Assembly (NCBI GenBank): GCA_944320765.1
Contig: CALUIS010000004.1
Coordinates: 62,001-126,000 of the forward strand
Source of the DNA: an uncultured Paraprevotella sp.
GTDB lineage: Bacteria; Bacteroidota; Bacteroidia; Bacteroidales; Bacteroidaceae
Length of the DNA: 64,000 bases
Direction: 5' to 3'
The notes below the pieces were generated by a model, which worked only from the letters and a program-made list of their open reading frames with translations, made no database searches and was not told the origin of the DNA. Shown in pieces: positions 1 through 9,005 of this stretch (the stretch's first letter is position 1; each line of letters opens with the position of its first letter). The position numbers and the translations under genes are program-made.

Positions 1-2128
1 CCGTTTCTCCTTAGGGTATGCCCGCAATGCCGGCAACATGGACCACACGAATTTCAACCGTCTGAACGTGCGTTTCAACTCGGACATCAAGCTGACCGAT
101 GATTTCAAGTTGTTGTTCGACATCGCCTATTCCAAGACGGGCCACCGGGTGACTTTCGACGGAATGGACCGTATGCGCTCTCCCTATTATATGGCCCTGA
201 TCAAGTCGCCGCTCTATTCGCCTTACCAGTACAACGAGAGCGGTTCGCTGAGCGGTCGTCTGACGGACGTGGACGAATTGAACTACGGCAACCCGCTGGC
301 TCTTGTGAACGAAGAGAACATGCCGAGCCTGGAGAAGTACCGTTTCACGCTGAACCTGCGTCCGACGTACCAGATTACCGACCGGCTGGAGGCCGCCGCC
401 CTCTTCGGCTTCTCCTACGACAAGGAGAACGAGGACCTTTTCATCCCCGATGCGGGAGTGGCCGACGAGCCGCTCTACAACGAGCAGGGCGAGATGTATG
501 CCACCGCACTCAACGAGGTGCGCAACTACATGGCGCGGCAGACTTCGCTCTCTTTGGACGCTTACCTGAAGTGGGACATCCTGAAGGGATACCGTCATAA
601 CCTGTCGGCCGCCTTGGGATACCGTTTCTACAACGACTTCTTCAAGTACACCTACGGGCAGGGCTACAACACCGGTTCCGATTACATGACGGCTTTGGGC
701 AACACGACCAGTGACTTGCGTTTCCTGTCCGGGACGGAGTATACGGACCGCCGCATGGCCTGGTACCTGAATGCCGGTTACGGCTTCCTGAACAAGTATT
801 TCCTGAACGTGGACATGTCCATGGAGACTTCCTCGCGTTTCGGCAACGAGGCCGGCGGCATCGGCTTGTGCGGTGTGTCGTGGGGGTACTTCCCGTCGGT
901 GAGCGGCGCCTGGCTGATTTCTTCCGAGAACTTCATGCGGAACCTGGATTTCGTGAACAGCCTGAAGCTGCGCGTGGCCTATACCATGTCCGGCAACGAC
1001 CGTTTGCCGGTTTTCGCCACCCGTTCCTATTTCACTTCCGGGCAAGTGGCGAACGACGCCACGGGACTGGTGTTGGCGAACATCGGCAACGAGCGGCTGA
1101 AGTGGGAAACCACGGGCCGGGCCAATGTGGGGCTGGACTTCAGCATCCTGTCCAACCGCCTGAGCATGAACATCGACTGGTTCTACGCCAAGACGAAGGA
1201 TCTCGTGACGCTCCGTTCGTTGAACGAGGAGGCCGGATTGCAATACTATTATGACAATGGCGGCGAGATGGAGAACCGGGGCTTCGAGATCGGAGCCAAC
1301 GCCCGTGTCGTGGACACGAAGGACTTCAAGTTCAACGTGGGCCTGACCATCGGCCACTACAAGAACGAGGTGACCTCCCTGCCCAACGGCAGCTTCACCA
1401 CCGAAGTGCGCGGCGGTACGGTGCTGACCGAGGTAGGCCAGCCGGCCGGCGTGTTCTACGGCTACCAGACCGCCGGTGTATATTCCACGGCCCAGGAGGC
1501 TTCGGATGCCGGACTGGCCATCCTTTCCTCTTCCGGCCAGCGCATCCCGTTCTCGGCGGGCGACATGCGCTTCGTGGACGTGCATAAGGACGGCATCATC
1601 GACGAGAAGGACCGTGTGGTCATCGGCGACCCGAATCCGGACATTTACGGAAATTTCAACCTGAACTTCCGTTGGCGCGACCTGGAACTGGGCGCCCTCT
1701 TCACCTATTCATTGGGGAATGATGCCTACAATGCCCTCCGTGCCGACCTGGAGTCGGGCAGCAGCCTTTCCAACCAGAGCGTGGCGATGGAGAACCGCTG
1801 GATGGCGGACGGCCAAGTGACGGACATCCCGCGTGCTACTTATGGCGACCCGATGGGCAACGCCCGTTTCTCCGACCGTTGGATTGAGGATGCCTCTTAT
1901 CTGAAGTTCAAGCGACTGATGCTGTCCTACCACGTGCCGGTACGTTCCACTTCGTTCCTGCAGGGTGTGTCCGTGTGGGCGGCGGTGAACAACCTCTGCA
2001 CGCTGACCAGATACCTGGGACCCGATCCCGAGTTCTCTTACGGGCAGTCCGTGCTTTATCAGGGAATCGATGCCGGCCTCACGCCGCAGTCCCGCTCGTT
2101 CCAGATTGGGGTGAAACTGAGTTTGTAA
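1..2128 (+). CDS. SusC/RagA-family TonB-dependent outer-membrane receptor, 3' part only
   Basis: The reading frame is already open at base 2 and continues to the TAA at 2126-2128, so the N-terminus (signal peptide, carboxypeptidase-like domain, TonB box, most of the plug) lies outside the window. What remains, about 708 residues, is the beta-barrel: alternating aromatic strands, long loops such as FTYSLGNDAYNALRADLES, and the SusC C-terminal pattern (NNLCTLTRYLGPDPE, then a last strand ending in VKLSL). SusC proteins import oligosaccharides across the outer membrane with a SusD lipoprotein lid and TonB energy. The partner susD starts 22 bp downstream. The glycan is inferred only from the enzymes that follow (GH3, GH36/27-like, SGNH). 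Confidence 0.95.
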   Translation, partial: RFSLGYARNAGNMDHTNFNRLNVRFNSDIKLTDDFKLLFDIAYSKTGHRVTFDGMDRMRSPYYMALIKSPLYSPYQYNESGSLSGRLTDVDELNYGNPLALVNEENMPSLEKYRFTLNLRPTYQITDRLEAAALFGFSYDKENEDLFIPDAGVADEPLYNEQGEMYATALNEVRNYMARQTSLSLDAYLKWDILKGYRHNLSAALGYRFYNDFFKYTYGQGYNTGSDYMTALGNTTSDLRFLSGTEYTDRRMAWYLNAGYGFLNKYFLNVDMSMETSSRFGNEAGGIGLCGVSWGYFPSVSGAWLISSENFMRNLDFVNSLKLRVAYTMSGNDRLPVFATRSYFTSGQVANDATGLVLANIGNERLKWETTGRANVGLDFSILSNRLSMNIDWFYAKTKDLVTLRSLNEEAGLQYYYDNGGEMENRGFEIGANARVVDTKDFKFNVGLTIGHYKNEVTSLPNGSFTTEVRGGTVLTEVGQPAGVFYGYQTAGVYSTAQEASDAGLAILSSSGQRIPFSAGDMRFVDVHKDGIIDEKDRVVIGDPNPDIYGNFNLNFRWRDLELGALFTYSLGNDAYNALRADLESGSSLSNQSVAMENRWMADGQVTDIPRATYGDPMGNARFSDRWIEDASYLKFKRLMLSYHVPVRSTSFLQGVSVWAAVNNLCTLTRYLGPDPEFSYGQSVLYQGIDAGLTPQSRSFQIGVKLSL

Positions 2129-2150
2129 TGCAAAATAAAGATACAGAGAC

Positions 2151-3947
2151 ATGAAGACAAGATTCTATGACAATATGAAAGCCGTGTGGGCCGTATGCGC
2201 CTGCATGGCGGCTTTCCCGGCCTGCACGGACATGATGGAGACCGATTCCACCACCGTGGTGTTCGAGGACGGCAACCGGCTGGATTCGCCGAACGACTCC
2301 CTTTATTCGGCTCTCGGCATCCTCTCCCAGGTGCAGCGCCTGGGAGACCGTTACGTGTTGCTGGGCGAGTTGCGCGGCGACCTGATGACGGCCACTACGG
2401 ACGCGGATGTGGACATTCAGGAGGTTTCCAACTTCAGCGTGTCGGCGGACAACGAGTATGCCTCGTTCCGTGACTATTACAATGTCATCAACAATTGCAA
2501 TTACGCCCTCACCCGTATGGACACGTCCATCGTGTTCTATGAAGACCGTGTGATGGTGCCCGAATATGTGGCCATCAAGACGCTCCGGGCGTGGACTTAC
2601 TGGCAGCTGGGACTGGCCGCCGGGACGGTGAGCTGGATGGAAGAGCCTGTGCTCGACTTGGAAGGTGCGCTTCAGGAACACCCGCAGAAGAACCTGGACG
2701 AGCTGGCCACCCTGCTCATTGACGACCTTACACCTCATATCGGGGTCCGGGCGTTGGACTATGGTACGGTGGACGGGCTGGAGTCGCGCAAGATGTTCAT
2801 CCCGATAGATGTGATGCTCGGCGACCTTTACCTCTACCTGGGGCGTTATGCCGATGCCGCCACGGCCTATTACCGTTACATCGACTGGCGCAGCCTCACG
2901 CTCTCCGCCAACGGTAACTATTGGCAGAACGCCAACCGTACATCTCTCCTTATCGGATTCCAGTCCACTTATGCCTCCGCTTCTTCCTCGGAGGTGCTTG
3001 CCACATTGGCTTACAGCACACGGGCCAATGCCTGGCATCCCCGTCTGTTGGGGTGGACGATGAGCGAGACACCCGCCCTCGTTCCTTCCGCATCGTTTAT
3101 GGATGACATGACCCGTGCCACCCATTATTATGCCGCCGAGAATAGCGTGTCCACCATCCAGGGATTCTTCACGGGGGACTTGCGCGGACAGATAGAGTAC
3201 GCCAACGGTACCACCGCGGGCATCTCTTATGGGGAGGCTTGGATAGGCGATTATCGCGGCACGGCCATCCTGAAATTCTATAACTTGGCTTCTGCCGGCG
3301 GTGGAGCTTCCGTTTCCGACCCGGACAATGAGGCTTTCGGCAGCTATCCCGTGATACGCAATCTGCCGGTGCTGCGCACGCCGCATGTGTATCTCCGTCT
3401 GGCCGAAGCGCTCAACCGCTACGGCCGTCCGGCCACGGCCTTTGCCGTGCTGGCCTACGGGTTGAATAAAACCACGTTGGCAAACACCGCCCGCGTGCCG
3501 GCTTGTGAGCGCACGGGCGAGGCGTTCCTGGATTTCACGGAAGACCGTTGGGACGGCAACGTCGGTACCGCCACCCGTGGGCGTGGCCGTGCCATAGGCT
3601 TTCCTACTTCCGACTTCCTGATTCCGGACTACACGCCGTACGACACGGTGCAGGTGGAGAACGATGAGACGGGCGAGCTGAAGGATTCCGTGTTCATCAC
3701 TCACGATGCCGGCCGTCTGGCCGCCGCCAAGGCCGATTCCATCGAGTATGTGGAGAATCTCATCGTGGACGAGATGGCCGCCGAGACCGCTTTCGAGGGC
3801 AACCGCTTCTTCGACCTGATGCGTATTGCCCGCCATCGCGGACAGTGGCCGGCATGGGCGGCCGAGAAAGTTGCCGTCCGTTTCGGCGACGGGGCTGAGG
3901 CCATACGTTCCCGTCTGCAGAATGAAGATGCTTGGTTCTTGAGATAA
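2151..3947 (+). CDS. SusD/RagB-family nutrient-binding outer-membrane lipoprotein
   Basis: This 598-residue protein begins with a lipoprotein signal (lipobox FPAC, Cys near residue 25) followed by the negatively charged DMMETD stretch that usually favours surface export in Bacteroidota. The body shows the SusD pattern: N-terminal TPR-like helices (YYNVINNCNYALTRMD; AIKTLRAWTYWQLGL) and a C-terminal stretch with VYLRLAEALNRYGRP and EMAAETAFEGNRFFDLMRIARH, the usual near-terminal SusD motif. It should bind glycan at the cell surface and cap the SusC barrel encoded 22 bp upstream. The binding specificity cannot be read from the sequence. Confidence 0.95.
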   Translation: MKTRFYDNMKAVWAVCACMAAFPACTDMMETDSTTVVFEDGNRLDSPNDSLYSALGILSQVQRLGDRYVLLGELRGDLMTATTDADVDIQEVSNFSVSADNEYASFRDYYNVINNCNYALTRMDTSIVFYEDRVMVPEYVAIKTLRAWTYWQLGLAAGTVSWMEEPVLDLEGALQEHPQKNLDELATLLIDDLTPHIGVRALDYGTVDGLESRKMFIPIDVMLGDLYLYLGRYADAATAYYRYIDWRSLTLSANGNYWQNANRTSLLIGFQSTYASASSSEVLATLAYSTRANAWHPRLLGWTMSETPALVPSASFMDDMTRATHYYAAENSVSTIQGFFTGDLRGQIEYANGTTAGISYGEAWIGDYRGTAILKFYNLASAGGGASVSDPDNEAFGSYPVIRNLPVLRTPHVYLRLAEALNRYGRPATAFAVLAYGLNKTTLANTARVPACERTGEAFLDFTEDRWDGNVGTATRGRGRAIGFPTSDFLIPDYTPYDTVQVENDETGELKDSVFITHDAGRLAAAKADSIEYVENLIVDEMAAETAFEGNRFFDLMRIARHRGQWPAWAAEKVAVRFGDGAEAIRSRLQNEDAWFLR

Positions 3948-3999
3948 GCATAAAGGAAAAGCAGTTTTAGTGATTAACTGTGAATTAGGTTAGGTTGTG

Positions 4000-4035
4000 A
4001 GGCCCGGAAGCCTGTGAAGGTAGCCGGGCCTTTTT
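4000..4035 (+). terminator. Hairpin with U-tract between susD and the GH3 gene
   Basis: AGGCCCGG at 4000-4007 pairs with CCGGGCCT at 4024-4031 and is followed by TTTTT, an intrinsic-terminator shape. It lies 53 bp after susD and only 24 bp before the GH3 ATG, and no clear TAnnTTTG promoter fits after it. It therefore probably acts as a partial terminator or processing site that lowers enzyme mRNA relative to SusCD, rather than ending the operon. Confidence 0.75.
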
Positions 4036-4058
4036 AAAGTTTCAATTTAAAAATCAAC

Positions 4059-6347
4059 ATGAAAGGAAAAATGAGAAAAAGTTTGTTTGGTATGGCTTTG
4101 TGGGTGGCCGGCGCGGCTTTCGCCTATGCGGACGCGGACGACACCCCGAAGTACAAGGATGCGTCGCTCCCCGTGGAGGAGCGGGTGGAGGACCTGCTCC
4201 GCCGCATGACTTTGCGTGAGAAGGTGCTGCAGCTGCAGAACAATTCCACCAGTGACATCAACGCCATTGAAAGCACCTACAAGGGCGAAAGCCCGGGCAG
4301 CGTGCACGAGATGGGATTGTCGGCCAGGGAGGCCACCTTGCTGTTCAACAAAATGCAGAAGTATTTGCGGGAGAACACCCCGTGGGGCATTCCAGCCCTG
4401 ACCACGGTGGAAGGCATCAACGGCGTGACGCAGAACGGTTGCACCATCTTCCCGCAGGCCATCGCCCAGGGCTCCACCTTCAACCCGGAGCTGGTGGAGG
4501 AAATGGGCCGCGCCATCGGCCGTGAGGCGCACGTCATCGGCATCCGTCAGCTGCTGTCGCCCGTGCTCGACATCGCCCGCGAGCTTCGTTGGGGGCGGGT
4601 GGAGGAGACTTTCGGCGAGGACCCGTTCCTGATTGGCGAGATGGGCACGGCTTTCGTGCGTGGCTCGCAAGCGGAGGGCGTGGGGGCCATGCCCAAGCAT
4701 TTCGTGGCCCACGGCACGCCCACGGGAGGACTGAACTGTGCCTTCGTGGCCGGCGGCGAGCGCGAGCTGCGCAACTTGTACGCCTATCCTTTTGCCAAGG
4801 TCATCAAGAATGCTGAGCCGACGGCCATCATGGGCTGCTATAGTGCCTATGACGGGATTCCCGTGGCGCATTCGGCCCATTTCATGACCGACCTCTTGCG
4901 CGGGGAACTGGGCTTCAAGGGCTTCACGTATTCCGACTGGGGGTCGGTGGACCGCCTGAAGGTGTTCCATTTTGCCGTGCCCACTTCCGAGGAGGCCGCC
5001 CGCCGCGCCCTGATGGCCGGCATCGACATGGACGTGTACGACTGGGCTTACCAGACGCTGGAGGACCAGGTCAAGAAAGGGCAGCTGGACGAGGCTTATG
5101 TGGACCGTGCCTGCCGCCGGGTGTTGACGGCGAAGTTCAAGCTCGGCCTTTTCGATGACCCTTACGGCGACCCGGACAAGGTGGACAAGGTGGTGCGCAG
5201 CAAGGAGCATGTGGCCTTGGCCAAGCGGGTGGCGGACGAAAGCATCGTGCTGCTGGAGAACAAGAACAGCATCCTGCCGCTCGACCTGGAGAAGTACAAG
5301 TCCATCGCCCTGTTGGGACCGAACAGCAACGCCAGTGTGGCGGGCGATTACGGTTGGGTGGATTTTGACAACCATGAATGCGTCACGCTGTTCGACGGCC
5401 TGAAGCAGGCCGTGGGCAAGGACGTGCAGGTCAACCAGCTGGAAGGCTGCGACTGGTGGAGCCAGAAGGAGGACGGCATCGCCGCCGCCGTGGAGCTGGC
5501 CCGCAAGAGCGATGTGGCCATCGTGGCCGTGGGCACGCGCAGTGTCTGGCTGGGCCGTGGCGCCAAGGGCAAGAACGTGACTTCCGGCGAAGGCTTCGAC
5601 CTTTCCTCTTTGGACCTGCTGGGCAAGCAGCTGGAGCTGCTGAAGGCCGTGAAAGCCACGGGCAAGCCGATGGTGGTGGTGCTGATTACGGGCAAGCCGC
5701 TCGTCATGACCTGGGCGCAGGAACATGCCGATGCCGTGGTGCTGCAGTTCTACGGCGGCGAACAGCAGGGCAACGCCATGGCCGACGTGCTGTTGGGCAA
5801 AGTCAACCCCTCCGGTCGTCTGAACGTGTCATTCCCGCGCAGCACGGGCAATACGCCGTGTTTCTATAATTATTATCCCACCGACCGCGAGCAGGTGTTC
5901 GACCAAGGCGGAAGCTACGAGCAACCCAACGGGCATTATGTGTTCGAGAAGCCTTATGCCTTGTGGGACTTCGGCTATGGCTTGAGCTATACCACGTTCG
6001 AGTATTCCGATGTGCAGTTGAACGACACGGTGTTCTCGGACCAAGGCAAGTTGCGCGTGGCGCTGGACGTGAAGAACACCGGTGGGCGCGACGGCAAGGA
6101 AGTGGTGCAACTCTATGTGCGCGACAAATGGAGCTCGGTGGCCACGCCTATCCAGCAGCTGAAGGCTTTCAGGAAGGTGGAAGTGCCGGCCGGCGGCAAG
6201 GCCCGGGTGGAGCTGGAGATGCCCATCGACGAGCTGGCGTTCTACAACGAGACGCTGCACCGTGTGGTGGAGCCGGGTGAGTTCGAGATCCAAATCGGAC
6301 ACTCTTCGGACAATATCGTGTTCCGCAAGACGATCGTCGTGAAATAA
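4059..6347 (+). CDS. Glycoside hydrolase family 3 (beta-glucosidase / beta-xylosidase type)
   Basis: This 762-residue protein has a Sec signal peptide (hydrophobic stretch near residues 8-24, ending AFA-YA). The GH3 N-terminal barrel spans about 30-360, with the nucleophile motif YSDWG and Asp293. The alpha/beta sandwich domain (about 390-610) includes KSIALLGPNSNASVAGDYG, and a fibronectin-III-like C-terminal domain (about 650-750) includes VKNTGGRDGKEVVQLYVRD. The enzyme releases terminal beta-linked glucose or xylose, probably in the periplasm, from oligosaccharides imported by the upstream SusCD. It has the usual length for a three-domain GH3. The ATG at 4059 is preferred because it opens directly onto the signal peptide. 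Family assignment is firm; the sugar is inferred. Confidence 0.93.
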   Translation: MKGKMRKSLFGMALWVAGAAFAYADADDTPKYKDASLPVEERVEDLLRRMTLREKVLQLQNNSTSDINAIESTYKGESPGSVHEMGLSAREATLLFNKMQKYLRENTPWGIPALTTVEGINGVTQNGCTIFPQAIAQGSTFNPELVEEMGRAIGREAHVIGIRQLLSPVLDIARELRWGRVEETFGEDPFLIGEMGTAFVRGSQAEGVGAMPKHFVAHGTPTGGLNCAFVAGGERELRNLYAYPFAKVIKNAEPTAIMGCYSAYDGIPVAHSAHFMTDLLRGELGFKGFTYSDWGSVDRLKVFHFAVPTSEEAARRALMAGIDMDVYDWAYQTLEDQVKKGQLDEAYVDRACRRVLTAKFKLGLFDDPYGDPDKVDKVVRSKEHVALAKRVADESIVLLENKNSILPLDLEKYKSIALLGPNSNASVAGDYGWVDFDNHECVTLFDGLKQAVGKDVQVNQLEGCDWWSQKEDGIAAAVELARKSDVAIVAVGTRSVWLGRGAKGKNVTSGEGFDLSSLDLLGKQLELLKAVKATGKPMVVVLITGKPLVMTWAQEHADAVVLQFYGGEQQGNAMADVLLGKVNPSGRLNVSFPRSTGNTPCFYNYYPTDREQVFDQGGSYEQPNGHYVFEKPYALWDFGYGLSYTTFEYSDVQLNDTVFSDQGKLRVALDVKNTGGRDGKEVVQLYVRDKWSSVATPIQQLKAFRKVEVPAGGKARVELEMPIDELAFYNETLHRVVEPGEFEIQIGHSSDNIVFRKTIVVK

Positions 6348-6352
6348 TAGGA

Positions 6353-6424
6353 GAGGGTGTAGCAAAATAAACTCCTCCCCTGCAAGGCGGAGCAGTTGCT
6401 TCTCGCAGGTTTTGCTACACCCTC
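6353..6424 (+). terminator. Strong intrinsic terminator after the GH3 gene
   Basis: A 15-bp perfect inverted repeat (GAGGGTGTAGCAAAA at 6353-6367 with its complement at 6410-6424) encloses a loop containing a second small CTGC/GCAG helix and is followed by TTTATTTTTT. It starts 6 bp after the GH3 stop, so the two GH-D genes downstream probably have their own transcription start. Confidence 0.85.
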
Positions 6425-6574
6425 TTTATTTTTTGCCCCTCTTTCCCGTTCTTGTCCTTCCTGAAGCATTTTTTCTATTTTTTGAGCCGTTTTTCTTGTG
6501 CCGTTCCTTGTTTTTTTTGTCTCTTTGTAACCGCAAATATGGTACTTGGAAAATTAACGTTTAAAACTTAAACC

Positions 6575-8983
6575 ATGAGAATAGACTGGAACAAATGGTC
6601 GAAAGGCTTGTGCCTCGTGTCTGTAATGTGGGTGGCGGGAATGGCGCAGGCTGACGATATCGTCGTGACGGACGGACTTTGGAAAGTGACTTATATGGAG
6701 AGCGAGAAGGCTTTCCGCATCGATATGCTGGACGAGGGCGGGGCCGTGCGCAAGTGTGTGGTCGACCATTCGGCTTCGGCCGCGCATTACGACAATGCCG
6801 GGGGGACGGCCCGTGAGGTGACGACCGCTTCTTTCGCGACGGCCGGGCAGTCGGTGGCGGATGTGGACGACGCTTTCGGGGCCGGGAAGTGTTACACCTT
6901 TACTTTCACGGACCCGGACAACGGCGACGAGGTGACGATGCGCCAGCGTTTCTATATCTATCCCGGACTGGATTACATGCTGACGGACCTGGCTTTGATT
7001 GGGGATGCGGCCATCCGCTCCAATTATCTGGCGCCGGTATCGGTGGGCGGAAGCTATGTCCTGTTTGCCTCCAACGACAACAACCGGATGCTGAAAGTGC
7101 CGTATGACAACGACGCTTTCGGGCGGTACAACAAATATAAGATGAGCGGCGACTTCCTGTCTTACGAGGTGTCGGCGCTTTATGAGGGCGAGAGCCGCGA
7201 GGGACTCATCCTGGGTTCCGTGACCCATGACTTGTGGAAGAGTGCCGTGAGTGCCAGTCTTTCCAAGGGGGGGACGGTGAACTCGCTTCAGGTGTTTTCC
7301 GGCGTGTCCACGTCGGACACGCGCGACCTGATTCCCCATGGCAAGGTGAAGGGGCCGGAAGTGGTGTCGGCCCGGATGTTCGTGGGCTATTTTGACGACT
7401 GGCGCACTGGCATGGAGACGTTTGCCGACGCCAACAACCTGGTGGCGCCGCGCACCGAGAGCTGGACGCACGGCACGCCGTTCGGGTGGCAGAGCTGGGG
7501 CGTGCTGGCCGAGAAGAACTCCTACGAGGCGGACGTGGAGATTGCCGACTATTATGCCGAGGTGCTGATGCCGGGCGGATTCTGCAACGACCAGGGCAAG
7601 GTGGTCTTCAGCCTGGATGCCGGTGACAACATGAACGACACGCAGCATCTGAACTTCATCCTGCAAGGCAAGGCGCGTAACCAGCTCGTGGGCTGCTACA
7701 ACACGCCGTTCTCCATGTGGTGCGGGGAAAAGCCCAACTGGGACGACGTGGTGGGGACGGCCGAGGACGGCACCCAATGGAAGCGCCGGGACGTGGTGCT
7801 CAAGGCGAACGGCGAACCCATCTGGCTGGACGGGGCTTACTGCGTGGACCCCACGCATCCTTACATGAAAAAGGCGACGGCGGATTTCATCAAGTGGCAG
7901 GCCGGGACCATCGGCTTCAAGTATATGAAGATGGACTTCCTGAACTGCGGCATGGTGCAGGCCGATTCCTATTATAACCCGGACGTGACCACCGCCGTGG
8001 CGGCCTACAACGAGGGCATGGCGTTTATCCGCGAGGAGCTGGACAAGTATGGTGTCTTTGCCGCCTTCTCCATCGCGCCGCTCTTCCCTTACCAGTATGC
8101 CAACTCGCGCCGCGTGGCCTGTGACACCTGGGGAAGCATCGGGCATTCGGAGTATTGCATGAATGCCATATCCGCCGGTTGGTGGACCGACCGCCTGTTC
8201 CAATACAACGACCCGGACCATCTGGTGCTGGTCGGGGCGGGCGACCAGCTGAACAACACGGAGGGCGAGAACCGCGCCCGCTTCACCACGGGGGCCGTGA
8301 CGGGCATGTTGCTCGTGGCGGACAACTTCAGCCTGAGTGACCAGTCGGGGCGCGGATGGGCCAAGCTTTCGCGGGAGAGGGCGCAGAACGTCATGCTCAA
8401 CAGGGACATCAACAAGATGGCGAACCTGGGCCGTTCGTTCCGTCCGGTGTATGGTTATAAGGAGTATAACGGAAACGACAATGCGGCGGAGAGCTTTTTC
8501 ATGATGCACACGGACGATTATCTTTATGTGGCCGCCTTCAATTATACGGAAAACCGTGAGGTGGGCGAGATTCCCTTGGACTTGCTGGACATCGCCGCCG
8601 GCGAATTCTCCGAAGTGCGTGAGTTGTGGACCAATGAGGTGGTGGACGTGACGGACGATGCGTTGCCTTACGATGTGCCTTATGAGGATGTCCGCGTCTA
8701 CCGCTTCACGAAAGGCAGCGGAAGCGGCATTGACGGCGTGGAGGATGAGGCTGTGGCCGGACTGAAGGTAGTGGCCTTGGGCGACGGCCGGCTGATGGCG
8801 TATGCCGGAAAGGACATGGCCCGGATAGAGGCGTACGATTTGCAGGGACGGCTGTTGCAGGCCGAGGGCCTGGACCGCCGCACGCAGGTGGCGTTCTCGC
8901 TGCCGCAGGACCGGGGCATGGTGCTGGTGCAGGTGCGTTATGCCGACGGAAGCAAGGACGTGTGCAAGACATTGGTTCGTTAA
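6575..8983 (+). CDS. Clan GH-D glycoside hydrolase (GH36/GH27-like alpha-galactosidase type) with T9SS-like C-terminal tail
   Basis: This 802-residue protein has a signal peptide (about 1-27, ending MAQA-DD) and an N-terminal beta-sandwich (about 30-290). A catalytic barrel follows, with the GH-D hallmarks GTPFGWQSWG, KYMKMDFLN (nucleophile candidate Asp454), RRVACDTWG (acid/base candidate Asp517) and YNDPDHLVLVG. Such enzymes hydrolyse alpha-galactosides or related alpha-linked sugars. After about residue 710 a linker leads to an 80-residue domain (IEAYDLQGRLLQ ... GMVLVQVRYADGSKDVCKTLV) that resembles the T9SS type A sorting domain, suggesting surface anchoring or secretion. The next gene is a close paralogue without this tail. 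GH36 versus GH27 or a neighbouring family is not settled by eye. Confidence 0.8.
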   Translation: MRIDWNKWSKGLCLVSVMWVAGMAQADDIVVTDGLWKVTYMESEKAFRIDMLDEGGAVRKCVVDHSASAAHYDNAGGTAREVTTASFATAGQSVADVDDAFGAGKCYTFTFTDPDNGDEVTMRQRFYIYPGLDYMLTDLALIGDAAIRSNYLAPVSVGGSYVLFASNDNNRMLKVPYDNDAFGRYNKYKMSGDFLSYEVSALYEGESREGLILGSVTHDLWKSAVSASLSKGGTVNSLQVFSGVSTSDTRDLIPHGKVKGPEVVSARMFVGYFDDWRTGMETFADANNLVAPRTESWTHGTPFGWQSWGVLAEKNSYEADVEIADYYAEVLMPGGFCNDQGKVVFSLDAGDNMNDTQHLNFILQGKARNQLVGCYNTPFSMWCGEKPNWDDVVGTAEDGTQWKRRDVVLKANGEPIWLDGAYCVDPTHPYMKKATADFIKWQAGTIGFKYMKMDFLNCGMVQADSYYNPDVTTAVAAYNEGMAFIREELDKYGVFAAFSIAPLFPYQYANSRRVACDTWGSIGHSEYCMNAISAGWWTDRLFQYNDPDHLVLVGAGDQLNNTEGENRARFTTGAVTGMLLVADNFSLSDQSGRGWAKLSRERAQNVMLNRDINKMANLGRSFRPVYGYKEYNGNDNAAESFFMMHTDDYLYVAAFNYTENREVGEIPLDLLDIAAGEFSEVRELWTNEVVDVTDDALPYDVPYEDVRVYRFTKGSGSGIDGVEDEAVAGLKVVALGDGRLMAYAGKDMARIEAYDLQGRLLQAEGLDRRTQVAFSLPQDRGMVLVQVRYADGSKDVCKTLVR

Positions 8984-9005
8984 AAACAAACATGATACGG
9001 TAAGA

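Noticed and set aside
11..1585. Long minus-strand open frame opposite the SusC gene
   Set aside because: GC-rich antisense shadow; the + strand has clear SusC barrel sequence and this frame shows no domain. The same holds for long antisense frames opposite the GH, V-ATPase, LRR and pyrH genes.
8940..9005. Upstream in-frame start for the second GH-D gene
   Set aside because: It would overlap the previous gene by 44 bp and precede the signal peptide with 22 residues unlike an export signal; ATG 9006 fits.
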